DNA from: Xanthomonas maliensis
GTDB taxonomy: Bacteria > Pseudomonadota > Gammaproteobacteria > Xanthomonadales > Xanthomonadaceae
Assembly: GCF_009192945.1 (NCBI RefSeq)
Contig: NZ_NSET01000006.1
Coordinates: 1 to 64,000 of the forward strand
Length of the DNA stretch: 64,000 nt
Reading direction: 5' to 3'
Part shown: positions 52,711 to 62,635 of the stretch, piece after piece
Position numbering within the stretch: position 1 is the first letter of the stretch
How the letters are laid out: the number at the start of each line of letters is the position of its first letter
Translations under genes and position numbers: made by a program
Notes under the pieces: model-generated
Told to the model about the DNA's origin: nothing
Databases searched by the model: none
The model's input: the letters and a program-made list of their open reading frames with translations, nothing else

Positions 52711-53862
52711 ATGAGCAGCAACGACCTCACGCCCGACCAGGCCCACGCACGCGCACTGCGTGGTGCCCTGTTGATCGACATCCGTCATCTGCATGAACGC
52801 GTGAGCGGCCAGGCCGAAGGCGCACGCGCGGTGGCGCAGGCCGACCTGGAAGCGATGCCGGCCCTGCACCTGCCTGATCCTTCGCAGGAGATCCTGCTGA
52901 TCTGCCAGAGCGGCGCGCGTTCGGCGCGCACCGCCGCGCAGTTGCGTACGCGGGGCTATTCGCAGGTCTATTCCGTGCAGGGTGGCACCACTGCCTGGGA
53001 ACGGGCGGCGCTGCCATTGGTCCGCCCCCAGCTGCCAGCCGACGAGCAGGATTTCTTTGAGCGCTACGCGCGGCATCTGCGCTTGCCGCAGGTCGGCATC
53101 GAGGGACAACGCCGCCTGGAACAGGCGCGCGTGCTGCTGGTCGGCGCCGGCGGCCTGGGCTCGCCGGCGGCGTTCTACCTGGCCGCCGCAGGCGTCGGCC
53201 ATCTGCGCCTGGCCGACGACGACGTGGTCGACCGCAGCAACCTGCAGCGACAGATCCTGCATACCGAAGACAGCATCGGCCACGCCAAGGTCCAGTCGGC
53301 CAGTCAGCGGTTGGGTGCGCTCAATCCCCGCGTTCAAGTCGAGTCCGTGCAGGCGCGCGTGACTGCCGCCAACGTGCAGGCGCTGCTGCAGGACGTCGAT
53401 GTGGTGGTCGACGGCGCCGATAATTTCGCTGCGCGCTACCTGCTCAACGACGCCTGCGTGCAACTGGGCAAGCCGCTGGTGTATGGCGCCGTGCAGCAGT
53501 TCGAAGGTCAGTTGAGCGTGTTCGACGCCGGCCGCCGACGTGGCCAGGCGCCGTGCTATCGCTGCCTGTTTCCCGAGCCGCCACCGCCGGAGTTCGCGCC
53601 CAACTGCGCCGACGCCGGCGTCCTGGGCGTGCTGCCGGGAGTGATCGGGCTGTTGCAGGCGACCGAAGCAGTCAAGCTGCTGCTGGACATCGGCGACAGC
53701 CTGGCCGGCCGGCTGCTCAGCTTCGATGCGCTGGCGATGCGATTCCGCGACATTCGCCTACCGGTGGACCCGCAGTGCCCCAGCTGCGCTCCCGGTGCCA
53801 ACGGCGCCGCGTTGGTGGACATGGCCGAGGTCTGCCGCATCGCCGATCCGACCACGCGCTGA
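52711..53862 (+). CDS. moeB: rhodanese-MoeB/ThiF fusion (sulfur-carrier adenylyltransferase)
   Basis: 383 residues from the ATG at 52711. An N-terminal rhodanese domain (about 8-105) has active Cys65 in ICQSGARS. A C-terminal ThiF/MoeB domain (about 115-370) has VGAGGLGS (145-151), DRSNLQRQILH, VDGADNF, Zn-binding CYRC and CPSC, and CADAGVLG. It activates the C-terminus of MoaD or ThiS and could pass sulfur to it. The usual MoeZ/MOCS3 order is ThiF then rhodanese; here it is reversed. Its stop abuts the stop of the convergent second moeA. Confidence 0.9.
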   Translation: MSSNDLTPDQAHARALRGALLIDIRHLHERVSGQAEGARAVAQADLEAMPALHLPDPSQEILLICQSGARSARTAAQLRTRGYSQVYSVQGGTTAWERAALPLVRPQLPADEQDFFERYARHLRLPQVGIEGQRRLEQARVLLVGAGGLGSPAAFYLAAAGVGHLRLADDDVVDRSNLQRQILHTEDSIGHAKVQSASQRLGALNPRVQVESVQARVTAANVQALLQDVDVVVDGADNFAARYLLNDACVQLGKPLVYGAVQQFEGQLSVFDAGRRRGQAPCYRCLFPEPPPPEFAPNCADAGVLGVLPGVIGLLQATEAVKLLLDIGDSLAGRLLSFDALAMRFRDIRLPVDPQCPSCAPGANGAALVDMAEVCRIADPTTR

Positions 53863-55083
53863 TCACAGCGCGTAAGGAATGACGCGCACCACCTCGCCGG
53901 CCTGGTAGCGACGGGCCGGCTCGGGCAACACGATCAAGGCGCTGCTGTCGGCGGCACCACGCAGCAGATGCGAGGCATCGCCGGCATGCGGCAGCGCCAG
54001 CAGGCGTCCGTCCTCGCCACTCAGCAAGCGGCCGCGCAGAAATTCCAACCGCTCGTGGCGCTTGTCCCAGGGAGTCGCCAACGCGGCATGCCAGACCGGT
54101 CGCGGCTCGCTGCGGCCCTGCATCGCATCGAGCAAGGGCACGCCATAGGCAATCAACGTCGCCAGCACCGAGACCGGGTTGCCGGGCAACCCCAGTACCA
54201 CGCAGCGACCGATCTGCCCCAGCACTGCCGGCATGCCCGGACGCATGCGCACTCGCCAGAAATGGATCCGCCCCAATTGCTCGATCAGGCGCGGCAGATG
54301 GTCCTTTTCTCCGGCCGAGACGCCACCGCAGGTGATCACCACATCGAAACCGGCGGCCACATCCTGCAGCATGCCGGCGATGCGCTGCGGATCGTCCGGC
54401 AGCGTCGGCCACGCGGTCGGTGCGTAGCCCAGCGCACGCAACTGCGCCATCAGCATGTCGCGGTTGCTGTTGTAGATCTGACCCGGTCCCAATGGCATGC
54501 CCGGCTCGATCAGTTCGTCACCGGTCGCCAGCACCGCGATGGTGGGCCGCGGCGCCACCGTCAGGCGTGAGATACCCAATGCCGCCGCCAGGCCGATCCG
54601 TGCCGGGGTCAGCACCTGACCGGCCTGGATCACCAACTCGCCGGCACGCACATCGCCGCCGGCGGCGCGCACTGCTGCGCCGCGCGATGGCGTGGTACGG
54701 ATGCGGACATGCGTGCCATCCAGGTCGGCCTCTTCCTTGGGCACCACGGTGTCCGCACCGTCAGGCAACGGTGCACCGGTGGTGACGCGCAGGCATTGGC
54801 CGGGGTGCACGGTACCGTCCCAGCGCTGGCCGGCGAACTGCTCGCCGATCAGCTCCAGCCGTGCGTGGAGCTGCTGGACGTCGGCATGGCGCACGGCAAA
54901 ACCGTCCATGGCGCTGTTGGCGAACGGGGGCAGCGCCATCGGTGCCAGCAGATCGGCCGCATTGATGCGGCCATCGGCGCGCGCGGTGGCGATGGTTTCG
55001 TCCGGCAGGCGCGCGCTGGCCGCGACCGCATGCAGAATTTCCAGCGCATGCGCGTAGGGAATACGGGAGGGATAGTCGCTCAT
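53863..55083 (-). CDS. moeA: molybdopterin molybdotransferase MoeA (second copy)
   Basis: 406 residues from the ATG at 55083. ANSAMDGFAV, TGAPLPDGADTVV, VLATGDELIEPG, ITCGGVSAGEKDHL and VLGLPGNPVSVLA form a complete MoeA set. It catalyses Mo insertion into molybdopterin. It faces the rhodanese-MoeB gene tail to tail with no base between stop codons (TGATCA at 53860-53865). It is the more conventional of the two MoeA proteins. Confidence 0.94.
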   Translation of the reverse strand: MSDYPSRIPYAHALEILHAVAASARLPDETIATARADGRINAADLLAPMALPPFANSAMDGFAVRHADVQQLHARLELIGEQFAGQRWDGTVHPGQCLRVTTGAPLPDGADTVVPKEEADLDGTHVRIRTTPSRGAAVRAAGGDVRAGELVIQAGQVLTPARIGLAAALGISRLTVAPRPTIAVLATGDELIEPGMPLGPGQIYNSNRDMLMAQLRALGYAPTAWPTLPDDPQRIAGMLQDVAAGFDVVITCGGVSAGEKDHLPRLIEQLGRIHFWRVRMRPGMPAVLGQIGRCVVLGLPGNPVSVLATLIAYGVPLLDAMQGRSEPRPVWHAALATPWDKRHERLEFLRGRLLSGEDGRLLALPHAGDASHLLRGAADSSALIVLPEPARRYQAGEVVRVIPYAL

Positions 55084-55114
55084 GCCGCGCAGGATACCAG
55101 CGCGGCCAGCGAAC

Positions 55115-56512
55115 TCATTTGCCCTTGACGTGCCGCATCAGCCGCCGCTTGCGGGCGATCTGCCGCTCGGTGAGCGGATTCTTCTTGCCCTCGTAGGGGT
55201 TGGCGCCCTCACGGAACAGGAAACGCACCGGCGTGCCGACCAACTTGAAGCGCTTGCGGAAGAAATTCTCCAGATAGCGCTTGTAGGATTCCGGCAGCAC
55301 CTTCAGGCGAGTCCCGTGCACGATGAAGGTGGGCGGATTGCTGCCTCCCGGATGCACATAGCGCAACTTGGAGACGTGGCCGCGGATACTGGGCGGCGGA
55401 TTGGTCTCGTAGGCGATTTCCAGCGCCTGGTTGACCTCGCTGGTGCTGAACTCGCGAATTGCCGACGCATGTGCGCGATGGATCGCCTGGAACAGCTCGC
55501 GCATGCCCGAACCATGCTTGGCGGAGATCCGCACCGCCTCGGCCCAGTTGACGAAACCCAGCTTGCGCGACAGCAGGTCCTCGGCCTGAGCACGTTGATA
55601 GTCGCTCTGGCCGTCCCACTTGTTGATCGCCACCACCAGCGCACGGCCGGCATCGAGGATCGCACCCAGCACGGTGGCATCCTGATCGGTGACGCCTTCG
55701 CCGGCATCGAGCATCAGCACAGCCACCTGACATTGCTCGATGGCCTGCAGTGTCTTGAAAGCGCTGAACTTCTCCACCGCTTCTTCCACCCTGCCCTTGC
55801 GGCGCAGGCCGGCGGTGTCGATCAGCCGGTACTGGCGGCCATCGCGCTCCAGATCCACCGCGATCGAGTCGCGGGTCGTGCCGGGCACCTCGGAGGCGAT
55901 CATCCGCTCCTCGCCCAGCAGGCGATTGACCAGCGTCGACTTGCCGACATTGGGCCGGCCGACGAAAGCGATCCGCACCCGTGCCGGATCCTCGTCGAGC
56001 AGCTCGCCGGAGCCTTCTTCGGGCAGGCGCGCGCCGACTTCCTCCAGCAGATCGTCGATGCCATGCCGGTGCGCGGCCGACAGCGTCACCACGTCGGCGA
56101 ATCCGTAGCGGGCGAAGTCCGAGCGCACCGACTCTTCGTCGGTGCCATCGATCTTGTTGATCACCAGCACGGTGGGACGCGCGAGCTTGCGCAACCAGGC
56201 CAGGATCTCGTCGTCGAGCGCAGAGGCGCCTTCACGACCATCGACCACGAACAGCACCAGATCGGCCTCGCCCGCCGCCGCACGCGCCTGACGCGCGGTG
56301 GCACCGGCCAGTCCTTCCTCGTCGCCGGCGATACCGCCGGTGTCCACGACAATGAATGGCTGCGCCGCGTCCAGCCGGCACACGCCGTAGTTGCGGTCGC
56401 GAGTGACGCCGGGCTGGTCGTGGACCAGCGCGTCACGGGTGCGCGTCAGCGCATTAAAGAGGGTCGACTTGCCGACATTCGGCCGTCCAACCAGGGCGAC
56501 CAAGGGCAGCAT
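55115..56512 (-). CDS. der: ribosome biogenesis GTPase Der (EngA)
   Basis: 465 residues, the standard Der length, from the ATG at 56512. Two tandem GTPase domains, with Walker [10 protein letters not shown] near residue 9 and again near 182, each followed by DTGG/DTAG switches and NKID / NKWD specificity motifs. The C-terminal KH-like domain and a Lys/Arg-rich tail ([17 protein letters not shown]) bind the 50S subunit. It starts 10 nt after bamB. Confidence 0.97.
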   Translation of the reverse strand: MLPLVALVGRPNVGKSTLFNALTRTRDALVHDQPGVTRDRNYGVCRLDAAQPFIVVDTGGIAGDEEGLAGATARQARAAAGEADLVLFVVDGREGASALDDEILAWLRKLARPTVLVINKIDGTDEESVRSDFARYGFADVVTLSAAHRHGIDDLLEEVGARLPEEGSGELLDEDPARVRIAFVGRPNVGKSTLVNRLLGEERMIASEVPGTTRDSIAVDLERDGRQYRLIDTAGLRRKGRVEEAVEKFSAFKTLQAIEQCQVAVLMLDAGEGVTDQDATVLGAILDAGRALVVAINKWDGQSDYQRAQAEDLLSRKLGFVNWAEAVRISAKHGSGMRELFQAIHRAHASAIREFSTSEVNQALEIAYETNPPPSIRGHVSKLRYVHPGGSNPPTFIVHGTRLKVLPESYKRYLENFFRKRFKLVGTPVRFLFREGANPYEGKKNPLTERQIARKRRLMRHVKGK

Positions 56513-56522
56513 CGCGAGGTCC

Positions 56523-57740
56523 TTATTGTGCCAACCGGAAGGCGGTGATATCGCCGTCGGTATTCTGTACCAGCAGGATGCCATCGGCGACGACTGGCTG
56601 CGCCAGCAAGGTGTCGCGTCCGGCGCGCGCGCGCGCAGCCAATGCACCGTCGCTCAACTTGAGCCAGTGCACGTAGCCCTTGTAATCACCCACCACGGCG
56701 TAGTCGCCCTGGATGGCCACACCGGTGAGGGAGCGCCGCGCCAGCGCGGCTTGCGACCACATGGCCGCACCGCTGGCCTTGTCCAGGCCCCAGACGGTGC
56801 CGGCGTTGTCGGCCACGACCACATTGCCGGACGACACGCCCGGGCCACCGGGGCCGCCATGGTCGCGGCTCCACAGCGGACGGCCGCTCGGACCTTCCAG
56901 GGCCAGCGTCTCGTTCTTGAAGCTGGTGGCGTACAACGTGGTGCCTTCGAGCACCGGCGCGCCATCGACGTCGGCCATGCGCTCCAGTTCGGTGCGTCCT
57001 TCCGGCACGCCGATCGCCTGCTCCCACAACGGACGACCATCCTGCAGCGCCAGCGCCGACAGGGTACCGCTATCGTTGCCGACGAACACCACGCCCGGAC
57101 CGGCGATCACCGGTGCATTGCCGCGAACGGTCAGGGTCGGGCCTTCCTCGGAATGGAACCAACGGCGCTCACCGCTGGTCGCATCGAAGGCGGTCAGGCG
57201 GCCATCGTTGCTGCGCACCAGCACCAGGCCTTGCGTGACGGCCGGTGCAGTGATCACCTCGTTGGGCACCTTGGCGCGCCACTTCTCCACGCCATCGGCC
57301 TGATTCAACGCGATCACGTCGCCCGACAGCGTGCCGATCACCACCAGCCCGTCGCCGACGCCCGGGCCACCGGACAACCGCTGCTTGAACTTGCGATCGT
57401 TACGCTCTTCCTTCTTGGGCTCGTATTCCCACACGCGCTTGCCGGTCTGCAGATCTAGCGCCTGCACGCCACCGGTGATCGCAGCGGCATAGACCTTGCC
57501 ATCGGCCACGACCGGGCGCTGACGCACACCGATCCGACGCTCGCCCTTGCCCACGCCGGTGGACCACAGCTTGTCGACCTTGACCGAAGGCGTGAAATCC
57601 ACCAACTCGGCAGGCTCCTGCGCCTTCTTTGCCTCTGCATCCTTGCCGGCGAACCAGCCCTTGACCGTACTGCAACCGGCCAACGAAAAACCGACCAGGG
57701 CAATCAATGCGACACGCTTGTACATGGTGACCTGCTTCAT
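56523..57740 (-). CDS. bamB: outer-membrane assembly lipoprotein BamB
   Basis: 405 residues from the ATG at 57740, which shares one base with the stop of the upstream gene (TGATG); an alternative ATG at 57725 gives a tighter signal peptide. The lipobox is LAGC (Cys23). The body is an eight-bladed PQQ-like beta-propeller with repeated V-x-DG-x-V/ALD-x-x-G-x-x-W blades. BamB helps the BamA complex insert outer-membrane proteins. Gene order yfgM-bamB-der is conserved in gammaproteobacteria. Confidence 0.95.
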   Translation of the reverse strand: MKQVTMYKRVALIALVGFSLAGCSTVKGWFAGKDAEAKKAQEPAELVDFTPSVKVDKLWSTGVGKGERRIGVRQRPVVADGKVYAAAITGGVQALDLQTGKRVWEYEPKKEERNDRKFKQRLSGGPGVGDGLVVIGTLSGDVIALNQADGVEKWRAKVPNEVITAPAVTQGLVLVRSNDGRLTAFDATSGERRWFHSEEGPTLTVRGNAPVIAGPGVVFVGNDSGTLSALALQDGRPLWEQAIGVPEGRTELERMADVDGAPVLEGTTLYATSFKNETLALEGPSGRPLWSRDHGGPGGPGVSSGNVVVADNAGTVWGLDKASGAAMWSQAALARRSLTGVAIQGDYAVVGDYKGYVHWLKLSDGALAARARAGRDTLLAQPVVADGILLVQNTDGDITAFRLAQ

Positions 57741-58378
57741 CAAATCTGCTCCGCCGGATTGGGCACCGTGCCGCCCACATCCATCAGCTTGGTTTCCAGC
57801 AGGCGACGCTGCGGCGAGGCCACGTCCAACGTGGTCAGCGCCTGGGTATAGAGCGTGCGTGCTTCGGCCGGCTTGCCCTGTGCGAGCAGCGCATCGGCCC
57901 GAATTTCCAGGCTGGCGCTATCCTGCGCGTCGGACAACAAGGTAATTGCCTCGGCCGGCTTGCCGCTCTCGGTCAGGACCCGGGCCAACCGCTGCTTGAC
58001 GATCGGCTGCAACTCACCGTTACCCGGCACCTGCCGCAGGGTCTTGATGGCATCGTCGTTCTTGCCGGCGTCCACCTGGGCCTTGGCCAGGCGCAGCGCG
58101 GCCAGCTCGGCGTAGATACCGGCCTTGCCATCGCCCAATGCCGCAATGTCCTTGGCCGCCTTGTCCAGATCCTTGGCCTGGATGGCCTTGACCACGGTCT
58201 CGTAGCGAGCATTGGCATCCGCGAGTGCGTTCACGTTGCGCGCCTGCCACCACTGCCAGCCCAGAATCAGCCCCAGGCCCACGACCACACCGCCTACCAG
58301 CCCCGCGCCATTCTTTCTCAACCAGGAACGAACGCGTTCGCCTTGTTCGTGTTCGTCGAGCAGATCGTCGATCGCCAT
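57740..58378 (-). CDS. yfgM: YfgM-like membrane-anchored TPR protein
   Basis: 212 residues from the ATG at 58378. It starts with a cytoplasmic acidic segment (DDLLDEHEQGERVRSWLRKNG), then one membrane helix (about 24-43, GLVGGVVVGLGLILGWQWW), then periplasmic TPR repeats. This is the YfgM layout, an ancillary factor of the SecYEG translocon with PpiD. It is translationally coupled to bamB. Confidence 0.92.
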   Translation of the reverse strand: MAIDDLLDEHEQGERVRSWLRKNGAGLVGGVVVGLGLILGWQWWQARNVNALADANARYETVVKAIQAKDLDKAAKDIAALGDGKAGIYAELAALRLAKAQVDAGKNDDAIKTLRQVPGNGELQPIVKQRLARVLTESGKPAEAITLLSDAQDSASLEIRADALLAQGKPAEARTLYTQALTTLDVASPQRRLLETKLMDVGGTVPNPAEQI

Positions 58379-58448
58379 GCGTACTCTCGCTCCGCCACCT
58401 AACAGCCGCGGAACATCAATAGGGAAAAATGAAAAACCGCAGTCCGCT

Positions 58449-59312
58449 TCACTCGGAAGCAGGCACCACGGAGCCGTCGGAGGATACCGCAAAACGCGCC
58501 ACGTTAGCGCGCTGGAACGGTTTCACGTCGACGATACTGCCGCCTTGCTGAACCTGCACCGCCGACGCATTGCCCAGCTTGACGCGGCCTACCTGCCCGG
58601 GCGCATAGCTGCGCTGTTGGCCGGCCCGCACCATCGCCGTCTCCACCGTACTGCCGTCCGGCGCCAGGATTTCGACCCAGCTGTCGCCGTTGAAGGTCAA
58701 CGACAACGCACCACTGCCGATGCCGGCCGGTGCTGCCGGGGTAGCAGTCTCGGGAGCGGGCGTGCGCGGCACCGGCGCCATCGACGCAATATAGGGCGTG
58801 GTTTGCTCGCGCGGCGTGGCCGCGGGCTCGCCACCAGGCGGGTTGGCGGCGGGGGCACTGGCCACCGGCATATTGTCCAGCGACTCGCGGCTAGGCGCTC
58901 CGCCATCCAGATGCGAGCGTGTGGCATACCAGACCGGGACAGCGAAGACGCCGGTGATGACCACGTACATCGCCTTGCGAGCGGTACTTTCCAGCACCCG
59001 GCGCGCGCGCGGGGTGTGGGTATGGCTGACCAGCTTGACTGGTTCGACCGGCGCGATGGTGGCCTGCTGCAGCAGCGGCTCCAGGTCCACCTGCAGCAAG
59101 CGGGCATAACTGCGCAACTGGCCGCGCACGAAGACCGGCGCGCCCAGGCGCTGCCACTCTTCCTGCTCCAGCGCCCGCACCACATGGGTCGGCATACGCA
59201 GCTTGCCGGCAACCTCGTCCACGCTCAGTCCTGCCGCCTCGCGCGCCTCGCGCAAGTGCTGTCCGCAGCCCTTTTCCTGTGCGAAAGGGTTCGGATTGGA
59301 ATCGCTGATCAC
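58449..59312 (-). CDS. rodZ: RodZ-like HTH membrane protein
   Basis: 287 residues; the start is GTG at 59312 inside a 4-nt GTGA overlap with pilF. The N-terminal helix-turn-helix (about 18-85: LREAREAAGLSVDEVAGKL in part) is of the HTH_25/RodZ type. A membrane helix (about 114-131) is followed by a Pro/Ala-rich periplasmic linker and a C-terminal beta domain (DUF4115-like, LTFNGDSWVEILAPDG). RodZ links MreB to the cell-wall elongation machinery. The linker is rather long. Confidence 0.9.
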   Translation of the reverse strand: MISDSNPNPFAQEKGCGQHLREAREAAGLSVDEVAGKLRMPTHVVRALEQEEWQRLGAPVFVRGQLRSYARLLQVDLEPLLQQATIAPVEPVKLVSHTHTPRARRVLESTARKAMYVVITGVFAVPVWYATRSHLDGGAPSRESLDNMPVASAPAANPPGGEPAATPREQTTPYIASMAPVPRTPAPETATPAAPAGIGSGALSLTFNGDSWVEILAPDGSTVETAMVRAGQQRSYAPGQVGRVKLGNASAVQVQQGGSIVDVKPFQRANVARFAVSSDGSVVPASE

Positions 59313-60124
59313 AATGCATTGGCCCCAGGAGTAGCGGTCGCTGCGTCAGGAAACTCCTTGACCAACCGCTGTTGATAACGGCTGGCAGCTGCCTTGTCGC
59401 CTAGCCCTTGCTCGATTCGAATAGCGATTTGTAACACGGATGCCGTCGCCGGTGCAGCCGCCAAGCGGCGCTCGATGAAGGCACGTGCCTCGAAGAAATT
59501 GCGCTTGTCCGCCTGCAGCCGCGCCATCGACTCCAATGCATAGGCGTTGTTTGGATCCAGCTCCAATGCCTTCTGCAGGTCGTTGGCCGCGCGTTGCTGC
59601 TGGCCAACCTTCAATGCGCAACCGCCCGCATTACCCAGCGCAGATGCCGGCGACGCATAGGTCCGATCGGCCAGTGCCCGATCGAACCACGTGAGCGACT
59701 CGGCGGGTGAGCCGTTGGCACACAGCCAGGCACCATAGTTATTGAGCACATCGCCACGCTGCGGCGCCAACTCGGTAGCCCGGCGATAGCTTTCCCCGGC
59801 AGCGGCCGTATCACCCCGGGCGCCCTGGATCACCGCGAGCAGCACGAAGGCATCGACCGAGCGCGGATCTTTCTTCAGCGCTGCGCGGACCTGCTCTTCC
59901 GCCGCAGGCAGGTCGCCGGTGCTCAAGCGGTTGCTGGCCAATCCCAGCTTCTCCTGCACCGCTAGCCGACTTTTGGTCGCACTGCTGTCGCGGAAGTTAT
60001 AGGACGGTGCAGTCTCTTCCACGCTGCTGACGGTGCCCGCTTTGGCGTTACGCCAACTGCTGCACCCGCTCGACGCCAATACCACCAGCGCCAATGCGCC
60101 TATCGCGATATCACGCTGCCGCAT
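59309..60124 (-). CDS. pilF: type IV pilus biogenesis lipoprotein PilF (PilW)
   Basis: 271 residues from the ATG at 60124. Lipobox SSGC (Cys21). Six TPR repeats follow, including [23 protein letters not shown] and [19 protein letters not shown] (partly quoted). PilF is the outer-membrane pilotin needed for PilQ secretin assembly. It overlaps both rlmN upstream and rodZ downstream, so this is a tight operon. Confidence 0.93.
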   Translation of the reverse strand: MRQRDIAIGALALVVLASSGCSSWRNAKAGTVSSVEETAPSYNFRDSSATKSRLAVQEKLGLASNRLSTGDLPAAEEQVRAALKKDPRSVDAFVLLAVIQGARGDTAAAGESYRRATELAPQRGDVLNNYGAWLCANGSPAESLTWFDRALADRTYASPASALGNAGGCALKVGQQQRAANDLQKALELDPNNAYALESMARLQADKRNFFEARAFIERRLAAAPATASVLQIAIRIEQGLGDKAAASRYQQRLVKEFPDAATATPGANAL

Positions 60125-61316
60125 CTCGACCGGCCTGCCCTTCCAATGTGCGGCGGAATTCCGCCTGGCGACGGGTACGATCCATGACCTGGCCCTTGAG
60201 CTGGCCGCAGGCTGCATCGATGTCGTCGCCGCGGGTGCGGCGCACCATCGTGAGCACCTGCGCATCGAGCAGGATCTTCTGGAACGCGCGAATCTCCGCT
60301 TCGCCGGAGCGCTCGTAGCGCGTACCCGGGAACGGATTGAACGGAATCAGATTGACCTTGCCCGAGTCCTTGGCCTGCACCGCATTGTCGAACTGACGCA
60401 TCAACCGCGCCAGTTGACGCGCGTGCTCGGGCTGGTCGTTGATACCCTTCATCAAGGTGTATTCGAAGGTCACCGAATCGCGACGCTTGTTGGCACGCAG
60501 GTAGCGTGCGCACGCGGCCATCAGTTCGACGATCGGATACTTCTTGTTGAGCGGCACCAGCGTTTCGCGCAGGTCGTCGTTGGGTGCATGCAGCGACACC
60601 GCCAGCGAGACATCGCTTTCGGCCGAGAGTCGGTCGATCTGAGGCACCAGCCCAGAGGTCGACAGCGTCACCCGCTTGTTGGCCAGTCCATAGCCGAGGT
60701 CGTCGCGCATCACGCTCATCGCACGCACGACGTTGTCGAAATTCATCAACGGCTCGCCCATCCCCATCATCACCACGTTGGTGAGACGGCGCTGCTGATG
60801 CGGCACGTTACCCAGATGGCGCGCAGCCACCCACACCTGGCCGATGATTTCGGCGGTGGTGAGGTTGCGATTGAAGCCCTGGGTGGCTGTCGAACAGAAG
60901 GTGCAGTTCAACCCACAACCGACCTGCGAGGACACGCACAACGTGCCGCGGGTCTTGTCGGGAATGTAGACGGTCTCGATGGCATTCTTGCCATCGACGC
61001 CCATCGCCAGCAGCCACTTGTGGGTGCCGTCGGCGGAAGGCTTGTCGAACACAACATTGGGAACCAGGACCTCGGCGTGCTGGTGCAGCTTGGCACGTAG
61101 CGCCTTGCCGAGGTCGGTCATCTGGTCGAAGTCGGTGACGTAGCGGTGGTGGATCCACTTCATCACCTGATGGGCACGGTAACGCGCTTCGCCGAGGGTC
61201 TCGGCGAAGAAGCGCTCCAGTCCCTCGCGATCGAGGTCGAGCAAATTCTGCTTGTGCGCCGCCGGTGCCGGACCGGGCACATCCTGCAAAACGGCGGGGA
61301 TAACGACCTCATTCAC
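60111..61316 (-). CDS. rlmN: dual-specificity 23S rRNA/tRNA adenine-C2 methyltransferase RlmN
   Basis: 401 residues; GTG start at 61316, as no in-frame ATG precedes the first conserved segment. The radical-SAM motif C-x3-C-x2-C is GCGLNCTFC (Cys134, 138, 141), and a catalytic Cys lies in [10 protein letters not shown]. It methylates A2503 of 23S rRNA and A37 of some tRNAs. It overlaps pilF by 14 nt and begins 18 nt after ndk. Confidence 0.96.
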   Translation of the reverse strand: MNEVVIPAVLQDVPGPAPAAHKQNLLDLDREGLERFFAETLGEARYRAHQVMKWIHHRYVTDFDQMTDLGKALRAKLHQHAEVLVPNVVFDKPSADGTHKWLLAMGVDGKNAIETVYIPDKTRGTLCVSSQVGCGLNCTFCSTATQGFNRNLTTAEIIGQVWVAARHLGNVPHQQRRLTNVVMMGMGEPLMNFDNVVRAMSVMRDDLGYGLANKRVTLSTSGLVPQIDRLSAESDVSLAVSLHAPNDDLRETLVPLNKKYPIVELMAACARYLRANKRRDSVTFEYTLMKGINDQPEHARQLARLMRQFDNAVQAKDSGKVNLIPFNPFPGTRYERSGEAEIRAFQKILLDAQVLTMVRRTRGDDIDAACGQLKGQVMDRTRRQAEFRRTLEGQAGRDAAA

Positions 61317-61334
61317 GATTCGACCCTCTCGGCC

Positions 61335-61760
61335 TCAGCGCGAGACCACTTCGGTGGCAGCGAAGAAGTAGGCAACCTCAATCGCGGCATTCTCGACCGA
61401 GTCCGAGCCGTGGGCGGCATTGGCATCGATCGAATCGGCGAAGTCGGCGCGGATGGTGCCCGGCGCAGCGTCTTTCGGATTGGTGGCGCCCAGCAGGTCG
61501 CGATGGGCGGCGACCGCATTCTCGCCTTCCAGCGCCTGGATCATCACCGGGCCGGAGATCATGAACTCCACCAGCGCGTTGAAGAACGGACGCTCGCGAT
61601 GCACGGCGTAGAAGCCTTCGGCCTCACGGCGGGACAGCTGCTTGTACTTGGCGGCCACGACCTTGAGGCCAGCCTTCTCGAAGCGGCTGTAGATTTCGCC
61701 GATGACGTTCTTGGCGACGGCATCGGGCTTGATGATGGACAGGGTGCGCTCCAGCGCCAT
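61335..61760 (-). CDS. ndk: nucleoside diphosphate kinase
   Basis: 141 residues from the ATG at 61760. [12 protein letters not shown] at the start and active-site NAAHGSDS with His117 define the enzyme, which balances NTP pools by phosphate transfer. It is first in the rlmN block, and its leader holds an intrinsic terminator and a possible promoter. Confidence 0.97.
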   Translation of the reverse strand: MALERTLSIIKPDAVAKNVIGEIYSRFEKAGLKVVAAKYKQLSRREAEGFYAVHRERPFFNALVEFMISGPVMIQALEGENAVAAHRDLLGATNPKDAAPGTIRADFADSIDANAAHGSDSVENAAIEVAYFFAATEVVSR

Positions 61761-61807
61761 GGGATGATCTCCGTTGGGCGGGCCACTGAAGGCCCAAGGT
61801 TAGCATG

Positions 61808-61832
61808 AAAAAAACCCGCGTCAAAACGCGGG
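61808..61832 (-). terminator. intrinsic terminator in the ndk leader
   Basis: On the minus strand a 7-bp GC-rich stem CCCGCGT / ACGCGGG with a 4-nt loop and a run of seven U ends 47 nt before the ndk ATG. Upstream on this strand there is room only for a short transcript (about 50-140 nt), so it is an attenuator or the end of a small RNA. Confidence 0.75.
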
Positions 61833-61855
61833 CTTAGACTTCTTTACGATGGTCA

Positions 61856-61884
61856 ATTCTATCTGGTCGCGTGGCGCTTGCCTA
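61856..61884 (-). promoter_or_regulatory. possible sigma-70 promoter of ndk leader
   Basis: Minus strand TAGGCA (61884-61879), 17-nt spacer, TAGAAT (61861-61856). Four of six and five of six consensus bases match. It would start transcription near 61849, just before the leader terminator. Confidence 0.4.
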
Positions 61885-61944
61885 CCAGGGCGTGAATCGA
61901 TGCTGCAACGCCACATGACCCCTCGTCGCGGGACGGCGTAGACT

Positions 61945-61958
61945 CAAACAATCGTTTG
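61945..61958. promoter_or_regulatory. PsrA-type operator upstream of the TetR regulator
   Basis: CAAAC-AATC-GTTTG matches the PsrA box (G/C)AAAC-N4-GTTT(G/C), with one further paired base on each side. It lies 19 nt upstream of the regulator's ATG, fitting autoregulation and fatty-acid-responsive control. Confidence 0.75.
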
Positions 61959-61977
61959 ATTGAGCCCCGCTCTGCGC

Positions 61978-62610
61978 ATGCCCAAGCCTGCCCACTTCTC
62001 CACCAAGGACCGCATCCTCAGTGCGGCCGAGGAGCTGTTCGCCCAGCATGGGTTCGCGGGCACGTCGCTGCGCCAGCTCACGACTCAGGCCGACGTGAAT
62101 ATTGCCGCGGTCAATTACCACTTCGGCTCCAAGGAAAACCTGGTCAACGAAGTGTTTCGCCGTCGCATGGATGAAATGAGCGCCGCACGCCTGGCGCAAC
62201 TGGATGCGGCCAAGCGTGCTCATCCTGGCGAACTGACGGCCGTGCTGGCTGCGTTCGTCGAGCCGGCACTTGCAATGGCGCAGGATCGTCAGAGCGGCGG
62301 TGCGTTCGTGCGCGTCATTGCGCGCGCCTACGCAGAGAAGAACGACAACCTCCGCAAGTTCCTGTCCGACCACTACGGCCACGTGCTGCGCGAGTTCGGC
62401 AAGGCCATCGCCGCCTGCGTGCCTGCACTGAGCAAGGAAGAACTGTATTGGCGCCTGGACTTCCTGGCCGGCGCACTGACCTATGCCATGGCCGATTTCG
62501 GCCTCATCAAGCGCCCGCCGGGCGTCAGCGAGGCCGACCACCGCGCGCATGCCGCGCGTGAACTGATCCGATTCGCGGAACCCGGGTTCCGTGCCCATTC
62601 CACACCGTAG
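61978..62610 (+). CDS. psrA: PsrA-like TetR-family regulator of fatty acid degradation
   Basis: 210 residues from the ATG at 61978. The HTH region AAEELFAQHGFAGTSLRQ and DVNIAAVNYHFGSKENLV (partly quoted) and the C-terminal FRVI/RAYAEKNDNLRKFLSDHYG-type helices resemble PsrA, the long-chain-fatty-acid-sensing repressor of Pseudomonas. A PsrA box precedes it and a 3-hydroxyacyl-CoA dehydrogenase gene follows 25 nt downstream. It likely represses this beta-oxidation operon until acyl-CoA or fatty acid binds. Confidence 0.83.
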   Translation: MPKPAHFSTKDRILSAAEELFAQHGFAGTSLRQLTTQADVNIAAVNYHFGSKENLVNEVFRRRMDEMSAARLAQLDAAKRAHPGELTAVLAAFVEPALAMAQDRQSGGAFVRVIARAYAEKNDNLRKFLSDHYGHVLREFGKAIAACVPALSKEELYWRLDFLAGALTYAMADFGLIKRPPGVSEADHRAHAARELIRFAEPGFRAHSTP

Positions 62611-62635
62611 TCGCTCCCACCAAAGGCTCATCGCT

